Source: Puffinus mauretanicus
Taxonomy: Eukaryota > Chordata > Aves > Procellariiformes > Procellariidae
Length of the DNA: 64,000 bases
Direction of reading: 5' to 3'
NCBI GenBank assembly: GCA_023333565.1
Contig: JAJKFH010000374.1
Location: forward strand, 1,488,001-1,552,000
The first letter of the stretch is position 1, and the number at the start of each line of letters is the position of its first letter. Below are positions 33,108 through 46,872 of the stretch, one piece after another. The translations under genes were made by a program, and so were the position numbers. The notes below the pieces were generated by a model. It did not search any database. It saw only the letters and a list, made by a program, of their open reading frames with translations, and was not told the origin of the DNA.

Positions 33108-36100
33108 GTAGGAAAGCCCTCAGTGATGCTGATGGGGAGGGATGACCGCTTGCCTCGCTGGCCCTTTGGGGGTACAGGTAGGGCTGTGCCTCTGTCATAG
33201 CATGACTTGATTTATTGGGGGTAATGTGCAAAGGGCCAGTGAGGGGCAATTTCCCCTTGCTCCTCTCTGCCAACCAGATTTACAAAACCTCTGTCTTTTG
33301 GAAGGGTTGTAACCTAGGGAAGTTGAGTCCTGGCTGCTGGTGGATCAGAGCCCGTCCCCTTGTGTCTCAGGGCAGGTGGGTTTGCCCTGTAGCTGCCACG
33401 GGGGTGGGCTCTGTCTGTCCGGGTCCGTATGGCTTTGCCATTGACCTGGGCAGGGTGGGCGGAGGTGGGTGCTGATGGCTCCAGCGTGGCGCGGGGGAGA
33501 CTTCTCTTCCCGTACCCCGCCACGGCACAAAAGGCTGCTTGTTGGTGGCAATTAGCAAATAGCTCTGTGCGTGCCTTTCTCTGCCTGCATCTCCACAGGG
33601 CACGGATTTCCTGTTATCATAACATCGTGCCTATAATTACAGTTGTACATGCCCTGTATAAACACAGCTTGCATTAACTGCATCCTCAGCCAGGGAAAGG
33701 CAGCGCGAAGGTCCTGATACGGTCCCTGCCAGGGGCAGGAGGACCAGGGCTTGGCCGGGGGGTTGCTCTTTGGCTCGCGAGGTGCTCCAGCACCCCGTCC
33801 TGGGCACAGCACCCTGCATTTTTGCTGCTTCTCCTGATCTGCGCTGGTCAGGGTACCCTGGAGGAGGCAGGGTGGCTTCCCTGGCAGGAATCAGGAGCAG
33901 GGTGCCATTGTGGGCGATAGTCCCCGTATGTCCCGCTTGCCCTGCCCGTGTTCCCCTGGAGCCCTGACCTGCCTGCGGCTCTGCCTATTAGTAGTGTGTT
34001 TAGGGGCAGGAGGGACATGGGCAGCATGTGTTGGGGTGGGGGGCAGAATGCTGGTGGTCCTCTCCAGCCCCACATCCTCTGCCTGGCTTTCTGCGGTCCT
34101 CGGGGGGGGGGCACGGCGGCGCCAGGGCTGGGCAGGGCTGCGGGGAGCTGACGGAGGCAGCTCGTCCTCCCTTCCGGATCGATGAGGGATCCGGAGGGAC
34201 TGGTGTCGCGTTGCTGGCGGCCTCTCCTGCCGCTGGGCTCCAGATGGGAGGTTTTAAGTGGGGATGGGAAGGAAGGAACGTGTGGGAGGAGGGTTCGCAA
34301 AGCCACAGGGACGGTGTTACACCTCTAGTTCCTTATTTATCTAGAGGGGCTGGCAGTTGCTTTTTAGACGGAAGATTTGTTTTTTCCTCTCCTTCCTTTT
34401 TTCAATTTTTCTCTGGTCTTTGCACCTTCAGAGCTACTTGCAAGCGGCGATCTAGGGTGGGTGCCTGGCTGGGGTGCGGGCTGCATGCTACAAAGTCACG
34501 GCTGAGGCCAGGACTTGGAGCCCAGGTGTGGTTTGAGCGTCCTTCTCTCCTGCAAGGGCTTTCCCCAGTTTTCTTTTTGCTGGTTTCTAAACTCGGTGCC
34601 CCAAAGAGCTGGTCTTGGTTCTCTGGCCCTGCCAACCAGGGCACAAGGACACGGAGCAGGAGCTCCATGGGGAACAAAGAGGGGGGTCTCAGTCCTGCCC
34701 CAGCACTGGGACGCCAAGCAGGTTTTGTAGGCTCGTCCTGCCTGGAGCCCCCAAAACCCCTGGGGTCACAGAGCTCTCCGACGGCAGCGTGGGAGCACCG
34801 TGCAGGCTCCGAGCCCTGCGCCGCCAGGTCCCCCCCTTGTCCCCTGCTGTGACCTTGGGGTGGGCAGCCCAGCCTTTCTGCGGCAGCCCCTGCCTGGCTG
34901 GCCCGGCAAAGCGCTGCCTCAGCAGCTACCTGATCCTGCCGCCGGGCTGCCGGCGGGGCGGAGGGAGGGGAGGGCTCCCCCCTGCCTGGGGAGCGCGAGA
35001 GGGGGGCTGCTGACCTGTCCCCGAGTGGTGCCGACGTGTCCCCAACCAGGGGAGCAGAGCGTGGCCAAGGTGGCTCCCCCAGGCAGAGGGTGCAGGAGGG
35101 GTGCATCCCTCAGCAGCGGTTGCAATCCTTCTGCTTTTAAGCCGTCGGCGTTTCCCACCGTCCCCTTGGCAAGCACCTGCGTTAGGCTTGGCCTGGTGGC
35201 TTCTCTGCCCTCCTGCCTGTGCCCCCTGCCCTGGCCGGCACCCCCTGGCATCTCCTTTGGGGAGGGAGGGCTGCGCCGACAGCTGGGTGCCCCCCTCCCC
35301 ATCCCCAGGAGCCCTGTAATGGCTGCTGCTCTGCTGAGGGGGCACCGATCTCACCATCTGGGCCAGGGTAAGGTCAGGGCAGAGTCACTGCCGCGTCTGG
35401 ATTTTCCTTGGATGGCAGCTCCCATGCCCAGCATTTGTCCAGGCTGTTGCGTGCAGACAGAGCCTCCCTTTGTCCCCCCCAAAAAAGCCACGCGAGCCTC
35501 TGGCTGCCCTGCAGCCTCTCCCCGGCCCTGCCGCCAACAGTTGCTGCTACGAGGCCGGGGTGCTGGGCAGCACCTGCTGCCGCCGCAGCTGCAGGGAGAC
35601 CCTAATTTTGGGGGGATGAAAGGATATTGCAAGCAATGTCAGATTTGCAAAACTGGCTGCAGGCGGGGGAGGCACCAGGGGGATGGAGATACAGGACCCC
35701 TGGGATGCTGAGCGGGTCGCAGCAGCAAAGCCCATGGCAGCCGGCTCTCAGCTTGTCCCGCAGGGTTACCAGGCAGACGGTTATCTTTGGCTGGCCCTGA
35801 GTTATGCGGAGAGGCCAGGCTTGGAAAGCCCTCGGCCCCGCGTGGTCGCTGTCCTCCGTGCCAGCAGTCATGGGATTGGGGCGCTTGGGGAATTCCTGCC
35901 GCTGCCCGGGTGAGCAATGCGGGGATGACTTCTCATGCTGCTGGGGCTGGCGGTGAGCCACTTCCTCCGCGCTCCCGAGCTGGTATGTCGGGGACCCGAC
36001 CTTGCACCCTGAGATCTGAGGATGCTGCCGATGGGGAAGTGACACGGGGACATGAGCCGTGAGCATGCTGCGGCGGGGATGTCCAGGGGATATTTGCGCA

Positions 36101-39100
36101 AGGGAAGTGAGGCTTGCTTCCCAATGCTTGGCTCTTTCCTGGAAACCACCTGTCCTCGCTTGACAATCTTTTTATTGGGTGGTCATTGTTTTCCCAGGGT
36201 TGTCTTTCCCATTTTTCGGATGGACAGAAAGCTGTGTGTGTAATTGCAATGGGAGTGCCCAGCCACGTGCTGGAAAGGCACGTTTGACACTGTACCCATA
36301 GTCGCCTCTTAACCTGTGCGTGCCAAGGACTCGATTTTGGGTGTGCTTGAAGTGTTGTACGGAGAGAGGGAAGAAGGACGGTGCTGGAGGGGGTGTACTG
36401 ATGGTGCAACCCCCTCCCAGTAACTGCACCGTGCTGGGCTGGCGGCTCAGAGATGGGGCAGTGGGGCATCCTGGGAGGTGCAGCGCAGAGACTGGGCTGC
36501 CCTCGTTAGCTTGCCATCTGCTCCTCGTTATGCAAACAAGGCACCGCCTTAGGGCTCCGCTGAGCTCCAGTGTGGCCCCTGTGGGTTGACCCAGTTTTGG
36601 GTGCCGCCTGGTTATTTTTTGGGGGGTGAGCTGAGCTCCTCCCTCGAAGCAGCTGGTGGCTCCCTGCCCACTGCTGTCCCCCGGCTGCTGCAGAGCAAGG
36701 AGGCTGCGAGCTGCCCCCCCTGCCACAGCCCCGCAGGAGATGTCCAGCACCACCTGGGATCCAGGTGCTGGAGATCCCTAAGGTGGGCATGGTCGTGGGA
36801 CAGCGCAGCCAGTGCATCCCAGCCAGGATAGTATCGGACTATGCACCCCTCACAGCCAGCTGAGCTCTCATTTTTTGGAGGATTATCTGGCTGCCCAGTC
36901 ACCACCGTAATTCCTGCAGCTCCCTGCCCTGTCGTGAAACGGGCTGGCCTTGGGCGTGAACGCATCAGGACGTGTCTCCGTCGGGAATCTGCTCCCCCCC
37001 GGAGCTCACGCTTGCCGCAGCTTGTTTATTCTCTCCCACGGAAAGCACAGCTGAACCGGCCCCACGTCTGGCTTCTTTGGCTGCTCCACTTTAATAATAG
37101 TACTAATACTAATAAATAAACTTTTCATGCTAAGTGGGTCATCCCCATCCCTACACAATGGGATGCAGTGCTCCCATCCTGGGGAGGGTCAAGGGGCTCC
37201 CCTGCAGCCCCCTGTCCTGCCGAGGGCAGGGAGATGCGGTTGCTTCAGGAGGCCAGATTTGGCACCCCGTGGAAGCACCCCTTTTGTGTAGGGTTGTCTG
37301 AAAGCTTTGGAGAAGGATGCCTTGGTGCATTCGCAACCCTTGGTGTGCGGCTGGGCAGTGTGACCTGAAAATAGGTGCTGTGGGGAGGGGCAGCTGCTGA
37401 CCGGGGGCTTTTCAGGCATTTCCCTGTTGCCTGCTGGCTCTCTTCCCATAACGAAAGCCCCCGTGCGTCAGCCTCTGGGGTACGAGGCGTGATCCAGTCT
37501 TGGTCCACGTGGGCTAGAAGGAGAAGCCGTCAGGCTCCCTGCCCGCTCTGCCGGTCCCCGTCCCCGCGGGTCCTTTTGCGTCGGCCTCTGATTAGCGCTC
37601 AGGGTAAGCGGCTCCGGCTCAGAAGGGCCCCTTTGTGTCTCGGTGCGTGAAATCCGGCTCCCGGAGTGCGCGGGAGGGCTCAGCCCCCCTCGTGACCCTG
37701 CTGCCGGCTACCCTACTTACTGCTTGCGCCTCAGTAAGCTTTTTTGGGGGGGGGCAGATTTGGGGCGTGAAGCCTGCCCTGGCCTCGGCGGTGTCAACTG
37801 ATGACCCTTGAGGGCTCCCCGAGCATCGACCCCATCGCAGCCCCTGGAAGTCCTCTCCTGCCCGTGTTGCTGCCTCTCCCCAGCTGGCTGCCCGGCACAA
37901 GGGCCTTTTGTTCCTCCTGCCTCTTCCCTCTGCCCTCTCCCGCTCCGTCCCCATCCCATCCCCTGGGGACCCCTCGCCCCCTCTCCGCGACACACACAGC
38001 CCCCGTGGGCGCCTGCGCCCAGCCCCGAGAGGGAGATCCGCTCCTTGGAGCATGCGTCCGTGCCTCTCCCCGATCAATGGCAATAATTTTATTGGCATGA
38101 CAAGGTAGCTGACGGTTGCCAAAGTGAATCCATCAAATACCTCTCGGCGGCTCCCCGCCCCCTCGAGAGCTCTCGCTGGAGTCGTTAAGCTGTTCTAATC
38201 AAGGTGGAGGCTGGAGAGCTGGCGTGTTAAGTGGATGAGGTGGTGGGGAGGGGATGGCGGAACCTTCCCCGTCCCCCCGCTCGTGGCGGGGAGCGCTCGG
38301 CATCGCCCCGTTCTGCTCAGCAGGAAGGGGCCCTGCTCGCCGGCGTCGGGCTTTGTTGAGCCGCCCGGCTCCGAACAGGATGTCTCATTGTTGGAGGAAA
38401 CAATTAGAAATTCATCGTGAACCGTTGGCCTCGGGGACTGGCCGGGGCGGCGGGGCCGGGGCTGCAGACAGCTGCCAGCTCCGTCCTCGAGTGACTCCTG
38501 GAGGGGGATGCCGCTGGGTTCGGGCTCCGACCTCACGCGGGATGGATGGGGCTCAACATTTTCATGCCCCTGGTTCTCTGAGGGATGCTCCAGTGTGCTC
38601 GCGCAGCCTCAGGGAGGGGAGAGGAGGTGTCGGGGGGCTCCCTCCCCGCAAACCCCGCTTCCTCCTTCCCCCAGTGCCTCCGGTCTTTTTGACTCACAAG
38701 CCATAACCCTCTTTTTTTTTTCCCCCATCTGCTCTGCTCTCCACACAAAGCCAGCAGGTGAGGAGGGCTGGGAGCCTGGCGCCCGGCCAGCCGGGAGGCA
38801 GCAGCAGCCGGCCCTGCTCCAACCTTCCCTGCCGAAAGCGCTGACGGTGCACGTCTTGCCTCTCCCTGGCTCCGGCGCCTGGTGCCTGCAGGCAACGCGC
38901 CGCCTAACCCCAATCCATCAGCCCGCTCCGGCTGCCACGGAGCTGCCGATGGGTAAGGCAGCGTTGCCGCTGGGCTTTGCCAGTGTCGGGACAAGGTGAC
39001 TTTTGGGGAGCGGCGCGAAGCTGGAGGAGGCTCAGGGATGGAGGTGGATCCCTAAGACCCCGCGTCTTCAAAAGGGCTGCTGGGTGTGAACCTGATTTCT

Positions 39101-42100
39101 GTAATGGCCCTCAAAAAGGGGTTTGAGGGCAAAATGCCTCTTGGCAGCCCCTGAGCCGGCTCCTGCTGCCCCGTGGGGCGTGCTCAGGAGCTGGCAGGTC
39201 TGTACCAGCCAAACACAGGAGCATCACCTTTGCAGCCAGTCCCTGCAGACCATCCCGTCCCCTGGCAGGGGCTGCCACCCTGGAAATGGGGTGGAAATAG
39301 AGCTGGGAAAGCAAAAACCAAGAGCCTGCGGGTCTGCGCCTGCATGCCGTCGCTGGTCCTGCCCCTGTTGTTGCGGGGCTGTGTAAGGCAGTGGTGGCCA
39401 TGGCTCAGCAGTGCTGGGAAAGCAAGGTGAAAGAGCGATGCTTTGGGGTTGTTGGTGGGGACACTGAGCCCCCCTAAACCTCTGGGCGAGAGTTGCTGGG
39501 GGCCTGTGTTAGGAAGAAGGGTGTGTGGACTTGCCCATCGCTGGGGGCTTGCAGCGCTGGCAGTGAGCACTGGGTTTTCCCTCCCGGCCGGTGGGGTTGG
39601 TTTGGTTGGTGAAGCATGAAGCTGCTGAGCATTTCCTTCCGCATCTCTCTGCCCGCAAATGCGGGGCTGTGGCCCCTGTCTGCGACCCCTATTCTGCTGG
39701 GAAGAGCGGGAGCACGACTCTTGCTTTGGACTTCGGCTCTTGCTGGGGACCTCTGCAGTGGCCCCATGGGGACGGGGCAGGGTGAAAAGCCACCCCATTG
39801 AGATGGAAATGAGCTGGGAGGCCCCAGCTCTGTTGGGTCCCTCCTGTTGGAGCCATTGTGCCTATTCAGAGGCTTGAACATTGACTAATTTTGGCTTTTC
39901 AGGTGGGAGAATAGCCTCGGCCTCCCACCAAAGGCAGCGGAGAAGAGGGAGGACAAGGGAGCCCTGTGGCTCATCAGGAAGGCAGCGGTTTGGGAGGCAG
40001 GGGCTGCGGGTACGCCGGGTGGGAAGGGACAGAGCTGGTGTCTTGTCTCGCCTTTGTGCAGCCCCATTAGCCCAGATTAATGGTGCCTGAGGAATTCGCC
40101 CTGAGCCTGTGGCCTGCCGGAGAGGGAGGTGCTGGAGGAGGGAGATGCATGCCCAGCAGGGGCCAAGCTGGTTTCGATGTTGTCTGGGTCTCCGCATGTC
40201 CCAGCACCGCCTCAAGTAGAGATGTTCCCCAGGGGAAGGTCAGCTGTCCCCAGTCCTCATGGGCTGACCCCCTCCCCGTCCTCCCCTCCAGACTGGGAGA
40301 AAAATCCGTCATAAATCATGAGCAAGGTAGAGGTGCAGTATGGCACTTGGGGATGCAGGACGTGGATTCCAGCTGCGCCTTGGTGGCCGCTGGAGCCTGT
40401 CATCCATCTCCGAGGCTTTGATACATGGGGATCATTTGTCTCCGCTGCAGGTCTAAGCGGGGTTGGCGCTCAGATGAGCTGCTGGTTGGCCTCTGTTATC
40501 CCCTGCCCTTGTTAATTATGGGCTTTTCTGAAATGGAGCAGGAGAACAGATGCTAATGGCAGGCTGGTGCTGATGGGGAAGGCAGCAGGAAGGTGCCCCA
40601 CAGGATTGGCACTGTGGGGTGAAATACGGAGGTGGAGGAGCTGGGGCGGGTGCTGAGTGGTGGTCTGTTTCTCGCGGGGGCTGATCTTCTCGGGTGGCGG
40701 GGTATGGGACAGGAGTTAAACCCCATCCCGTCGAGTACCCAAGAAGCACCCAGGGTGGGACCAGAGTGCTCAGCCTGCATCTTGCCTGGGTCATACTTAG
40801 CCTGCGCGATACAGGGCAAACGAACCGGGGGATCAGGGCTGTGCTGGTAATCCTGCCGTGCCTCGCAGATGAGCAAATACCTGGGAGCTCTGCTGGTCAA
40901 AGAGCCAGAGCTGCGGCACTGGGGTTTAGACGTGCTGCCTGGCTAAGGAAAGGGGTCTCCCAGCCTTGGGGGCATGCGTGCCAATCCTGGCTTAGGCCAC
41001 CACAATAAGGATGATGCTTAGTGTTTTACATGATGACGCTTCACGATGAAATGAGTTTGATGGGTTCTTGCTTTAATCCCTCGCCTGGACGCAGTTGCAT
41101 GGCTGAGGGTGAATTGGAGCAGGCTGGTGGGCAGAGCCGGGGTGGTGTACCGGGACAGAGCACCTCAGGCAGGGGCAGGAGCAGCGTCAAAGCCCTGAGT
41201 CCATGGGATGGACCGCAGGTACCGTGTCCGCTTTTCGTTCCCTTTCAACCTAGAACGGAAATATTTCCCCTTCTTACTTTTTTCCTCCATTTTGCCTTTC
41301 TCCTTTATCTCTCCTCCTGCTACCAGTGCTCAAAATAGCTCCGGCTGCTGCATACCAGCCCCACGTTCTTCCTCTCCTGCCCTTTGGTGGGTCCTTGAGG
41401 TTCCTGTATCTCATCTCGGAGGAACTGTGTTGAAGGGCTTTGCACTGAATAAGCCTCCCTGCACCCCCCCAGCTGCTTCCAATCTGGGAAATTTCCCCAT
41501 ATCGCCCCCTTTCCCTTTCCTTAGCATTGCAATTGGGTCGAGACTGGAGGGGGAGAGTGGGGCTGCAGGGCAATGCAGCAGGGGGTGTGATGGGCAGGGG
41601 GCTGCCATCGTTCAGGGGTTGGTGCTGGGTTTTGGGCGCCCTGGGCACTTTCCCTGGGTGGCTGATGCCGTACCAGAGCTGGTCCTGACACCTCCCCACT
41701 CTTTGTGCACCCATGGACCAGCCGCCGGCACGAAACCTCCCCGTGGCAGCGAGAGCAATTGTCTACATAGGAAGCAATAGTGAGAAAGTTTTATTTAATG
41801 GATGCTTTGTTCTTTTAATGCCATTTAGCAGCTGGAGAGAAGGAAGAGAGCCAGTGCTGTGTGACAAGCCGGCTCTCTGCAGACCGAGGATGGGCCGTGG
41901 TGGTGGGGAGCATCCCTACAGTCTTGCGGAGAAAGGCAGGATAATCTGATAGTGCTTTATTTTGCCATGTTTCATGCTCTCGAGGGCAGTATCGGTTGGT
42001 TGCTCTGTGCTGGGACGGGTCTGGCACGGCCGGGGCGCTCGGTGGGGGGATGCAGGGAAGGGTCGTGCCGGTAGAGCTGGTGCAGGGGGAAGCATCTCCC

Positions 42101-42164
42101 TCCTGCCGTAATCCCGGGTGAAGGAAACTATGCCGGGCTGAAAAAGCCCGCGTGGTTTTTATTA

Positions 42165-42480
42165 GCTACAATCCTAATGATGTATTTTGTATTGCTCTCC
42201 TGTGTGGATAAAAATTACCAGACCTTGAACAAAGGAAAAAAAAAAAAAGTCTCTCTGACCTTGAAGCGGTTCGTTCACTCGTCTTCATTTCATTTCCCTC
42301 AGCTGGGGATGCGGGTCAGTTTTGGGTGCTATTTATAGTCCGCTTCACTCGACGGTTTTCTTTACAAAGCGAAAGGTTGTCACCTTTGTTTCTGATACTG
42401 CGGAGAGGAGCTGCTCAAGGGAAAAGGAAGAATAAATGAGAAATTTTTCAGAGTGTACCTGTACATGGCAAAGCTTTGTA
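42165..42480. promoter_or_regulatory. AT-leaning island in intron 3, candidate regulatory element
   Basis: This non-repetitive AT-leaning block has TTTTTATTAGC-type sequence at its left edge, an A13 run near 42236-42248 and TTTGTAATCTGG near its right edge. A second island lies at about 42870-42975 (TGTAATTTAATTTTC). No gene or transposon is recognised. Function is inferred only from composition. Confidence 0.2.
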
Positions 42481-44831
42481 ATCTGGAAAGATCAAAAAGC
42501 CCTGGACTGTCAACCAAGCTCCTCGTGCGGACGTAGCCAGGGTCTGTGCTGCCCGCAGGGGTACGAGATGATGCTCTGCCGTGCCGGCCAGTGGTTGCTG
42601 GGACCAGTCGGAGCCTTCATCCGCTCCAAAACAGCGATGCTTTCCCTTCTTGGGTAGCTTGGCTTGTCTCTACGTGTCTGGCACGATTGGCTTGCGTTGA
42701 AACAGCATGTTAGCTTAATTCTTGCCTTATCCCTCCCCTGTGAAGGAAGCCGCGGCTGCATTTCCCACCTTCACCGGAGCCGCCCACCCGGAGGAGTCCT
42801 CCCGCTGCCGAAATGGCATCACCCGCCTGCGCCTGCATCCCCTCCTCTGGCCCCGTCCCTGACTGACAGACTCATTGAAACAACAAATGTTGCTGTAATT
42901 TAATTTTCAGGCAAACAATAGTCCGGGGACAATGTTAAATTCATGAAACTGGCTTAATGCGATGAAATTTAATGAAGCAATTTGTGTGCTAGCGTGGCTG
43001 TGCGGAGCTCCGGGGTAGCGGGGATGCCGCTCCATCCCGCCGGGCAGGCCCTCTTTGGGAACGAGCTCGGGAAAGGTTGGTGCTCCGAGGAACAGGGGGG
43101 GTTGTCCTGCTGCTCCCCAGGCTGTGTGTGCTCTTGGGGTGCAGCTTTCCCATCCTGCTCCCCGATGCTGCTGCGGTGTGGGCTGAGAGCCGGTGGGTCC
43201 AAGCTGTATGGTTTGGCCGGGAGGGGAGGGGTTAATGAGAGGGTTTGGGGGCAGGAGGGGGCTTGCTCTCTGCAGGCTCTGCCTTCTCTGGTCCTTTCCT
43301 CCCTTTGCCTGGAGCCCCGGGAAGGTCCCTTCATCGCCCCAGCCCCGTTAGCAGGGGGGGTCCTTACTGGGGGGGCCTTTTGCTGCAGGCAGGGCCGGGG
43401 AATTGCCCCCCCAGGGCTGGGCACCAGAGGAAGGTTGGGCAATGGATGGGTCCAGGCAAAGGGCTCCTGGCCATCCTGCTGCTGATCTCCAGTTGCTCTT
43501 GGAGACCTCTTGTCCCTGCTGGTCCCGGGGATGCTGCTTGGCGAGGGCAGGCAGCAGGCAGAGCGCAGAGAGGGGAGGGGAGCCGTTTCCTGGTGCTGGA
43601 TCTGCCTCCTGGAGGGCTTCTCCTCGGGGGTGAGGAGACCCGTGCAAACATGCTCTCCTTCCCCAGCCCCTGCTTTGGGGTGCCAGATCGAGCCCTCAAA
43701 TGCTGTAGCACCCCATCTCCCATGCGTGCAGCGCTGGCTCTTCCCAACAGCGATTGCCTCCAGGGCCACCCTGGGTTGCAATATCCACGGGGCTGTTAAC
43801 TGAGGCTGTTCCCTTTGTGGCAAGGTTTAGGAGCGATGCTGCACTGGGAGAGCGCAGACTTGTCTTTGGGGGGTTACGGTTCGCAAAGCAGGTGAGAAGA
43901 GGCAGTTTGGAGGGTGGAGAGCCCAACTGCTTGCTCCGGGGCTGGATTGGATTTGTGCCACCCTGCCAGCATCCCTCTGGCACCCTGGCACCAGTAATGC
44001 GTAGGCTTCTGCCGTGTCCCAGGAGAGGTTTCCCTGCTGTTTCTTTCTCCTCGGTGATTGACAGAGCCCTGTAGATCTTAATTATGTGCCGGCATTTGCA
44101 GAACAAACCTGGTGCTGCCTTAGCTGGAGGCTTAATGCTGGCAATGCTGCTTGCTGGGCTGGGCAGCTGCAGAGGTAAGGGGCTTCCTTGCCTTTTTGGG
44201 GACAACTTGGTGTCCTTGCGGGATGTGACGGACCTCTGGAGCCGCGTGGGTGGGACCTGGGGCAGTGGCGGATGAAGGGACGGTGTTAAATGTATGTGTG
44301 GATGATTTAGCTGAGAGCTGTTCTCTGGCGAAGCTCGGGGAGGAGGGAGCTGGAGACACATGGGTGCCGTCCCGGTCCCGTTTCCCACCCCGAAGGAGAT
44401 GGCATCTGTGTGTCTTCAGCAGGGCTTTTCTCACTTGCAGAAGTCCTCCCTGGCCCTCTCGCGTCCCCCCAGTCCTCCCAGCAACAATCCCTGCCAAAAC
44501 CTGAGCTCAACCAAACTCGTGTCACTGGTGATGCTCTTCCCAACCCGGACTTGAAGCTAAATTTCACTGAAAGATGCAGCAAAATCCTTCCGCGGCTGGA
44601 TTTTGGGCTCAGCAGGGATGCTCGCAGGCAAGCTTGAGGTCTGTAGAGCAGTTTACAGTCCTGGAAGCTGTGAATGCAGCAAGTCTGCTGGTCTCGGAGG
44701 CTGGGTCAGTGCCTGGCTGTTCCCTGGCTCCCCTGGCTTTTTGTTTTCCATTGACGGCAGTCAAAAATTAACTGGTAGCTGCTGAGCAAAATGCAAAAAA
44801 ATTCACGGAGGAAAAATATGATGCAGTTTTG

Positions 44832-44856
44832 ATGTGTGTGTGTGTATATATATATG
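44832..44856 (+). repeat. TG/TA compound microsatellite
   Basis: A short (TG)n followed by (TA)n, the same layout as the one in intron 1 but shorter, in an AT-rich stretch (about 44760-44885). Confidence 0.85.
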
Positions 44857-46742
44857 TATTTATTTTTCTTTAAAAGCTTCCAAAAATAGGCTTGGGTCTC
44901 GGCCAGGGTGACTGCGTCTGTAATTAGCTATGGAAAGAGGGTGTCTCAGCAGGGCTGGTATGTATGCAGAAAGGCTCAGCATCCCTGGTGATGATGAGGG
45001 ATGCGGGACCTCGGGGGCGGCGGGCACAGCTGGAGGGTGCAGGCAGTGAGCTCCCACGGTGTGCTCGGTACCGGCAGCTTTCGTGGCAGAGGGAGGGGAG
45101 CAGCCTCTGCCCCCCTGGATGGAGATGCTGGATGGGGTTGGGCTCACCGCCGCCACACTTGGCTTCCCTGGGGGGGGTGATGCATGTGATGGTTTTTGTG
45201 AGAAATGATCAAAGTCCTTTAAAAAGACCTAAAAACCCGAAAACTGCACCTCGCTTGCGTGACCCGTGCCAGCTGATTCCCACCCTGCGTGAGGGATGGG
45301 AACTTCCCAAATTGAATTCTCCGTTTATTTCCCCAGGGTTTCTCCGTGTTACTCTCCTTCTCTTTCTGGTATGTTTATGAGCCTTGAGGGATCTGTTTTT
45401 ACACTCAACGTTTAAAATTAAAGATGTGTTTCTCTTCTAGCAGGTGAGATAAACACTCCCCGTCTCAGCTGGGGGTTTCCTTCCTGCCTCTCCTTCCCCC
45501 CCCCGAATCTGCTGGTGGGAAAGTGCGAGCCCGTGGCTGGGGCAAATAACCTGGGAATGAGATGCCTGGGCATGCCCAGGGGGACGAGTCGGCTTCGATG
45601 CGGGATGTGTGCGCTTTGGCTTCTTCCTCTGGTGGCTTCTTGTTTTAAAAAGGGCAAAAATCACTACCTTTGGCATGGGAATGAGGGGGGGAATGCGCTT
45701 GCTCGAGCTTCGAAGCGTGGTTCATCTCGGTGACTAAGGGCAAGCATTGTGTGACCATGCGGTAGTGCCGCTCATCTGCAGGAGGGCTCGTTAAATTGCG
45801 GTAACCCGGTCGTATGGTAGCGTCAGTGTTTCTGGCCGGAGGCTGTGTGGCGCCTGGCACAGCCTCGGTGGCACCTACCGCCCATGGTCCCTGTGGGGTG
45901 TGCTGCTTGGGGTGCCTCGAGCCTGTCCCCCTGCACCTCGTCCCCTCTTTAGCCACTGATCCCAGAGGTGGCTTAGGAGAGGTGGAGGGGCTTCCTGTGT
46001 GCCCCTTCCTGGAGTCCAGCATCGTGGTTTGCCTTCCCCTCTGCAGCCTCCTCCTTTCAGACCGCAGTCGGGGCTGCCTTTCTGCCCGATGCCTGCTCGC
46101 CCGGGCTGCTGAAATCAGACCTGGGCTTCATTTTGGAAATGGAAGCAATTAAAGAGCAAGCAAACAGCTCAGGTCCTCCCCGACACCGTATCCACCCAGG
46201 TGTCGGTGCCTCCCTCTTGGGGTGGAAGCATCTCCGCTCACCTCTGCTCGGCTGCCTTTCCCCCCACCCCATGTGCTGCCGCACTCGTGTGAGAATCCTC
46301 ACCGCCGTGCTGTGAAAACTTGGCTATAAACCCAGATCAAATCCCTGAGAACATGATTTTTCGGCTGAGACTTGGCCCGCCATGCATTTCTGAGTCAGTG
46401 CCGGAGGTGGTATCGCAGACCACGGAGCCGGGGTATTTTTACAACCATCTAGTGAGCTCCGAGTCTTGCCCTCGGTGTCCCTGCCGCGGGTGGCAGCTCT
46501 CGCCGGCCAAGGCTGTTGAGTCAAAACTGTTGTTTCTGACCCCCCTAACCTCCCTAATTCTGTTTATGCTCGCAAGCAGGGAGAAACAGAGAGAGAGAGT
46601 GAGCGCTTTTTTAATGGCTTGCGAGTTTCTGGTGATGTTTTTCATCAGGAAAATGATAGTCGTGTAGAAGCAATTAATTGGAGGAAAAGTTTATGGTAAT
46701 AAATGTCAAGAATGTTTCAAGGATGGTTTGGATGAAATACAT

Positions 46743-46872
46743 TTTTTTTTTTTTTTTAAAGCCTCCCAGCAAAAACAAAAACCTTGCCCTATTTTGAACC
46801 TTGCCAAAGAGAAACAACTTCAAAACTTCAATTTTCTTTTTTTTTTTTGGGGGGTGTGTGTGTGTGTGTGTA
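46743..46872. repeat. Poly-T and T/G low-complexity tracts
   Basis: A T-run of about 15 at 46743-46757 is followed after about 75 bases by a T-rich tract running into G6 and (TG)n (about 46833-46872). No element body with a matching tail and target-site duplication was recognised, so these are recorded as simple repeats. Confidence 0.75.

Noticed and set aside
35683..35913. 76-codon frame that looked exon-like
   Set aside because: No plexin similarity and no consensus splice pair around it; treated as chance.
46560..46680. Possible short gene encoding a hydrophobic peptide
   Set aside because: AT-rich intron sequence with a random frame; no start context or homology.
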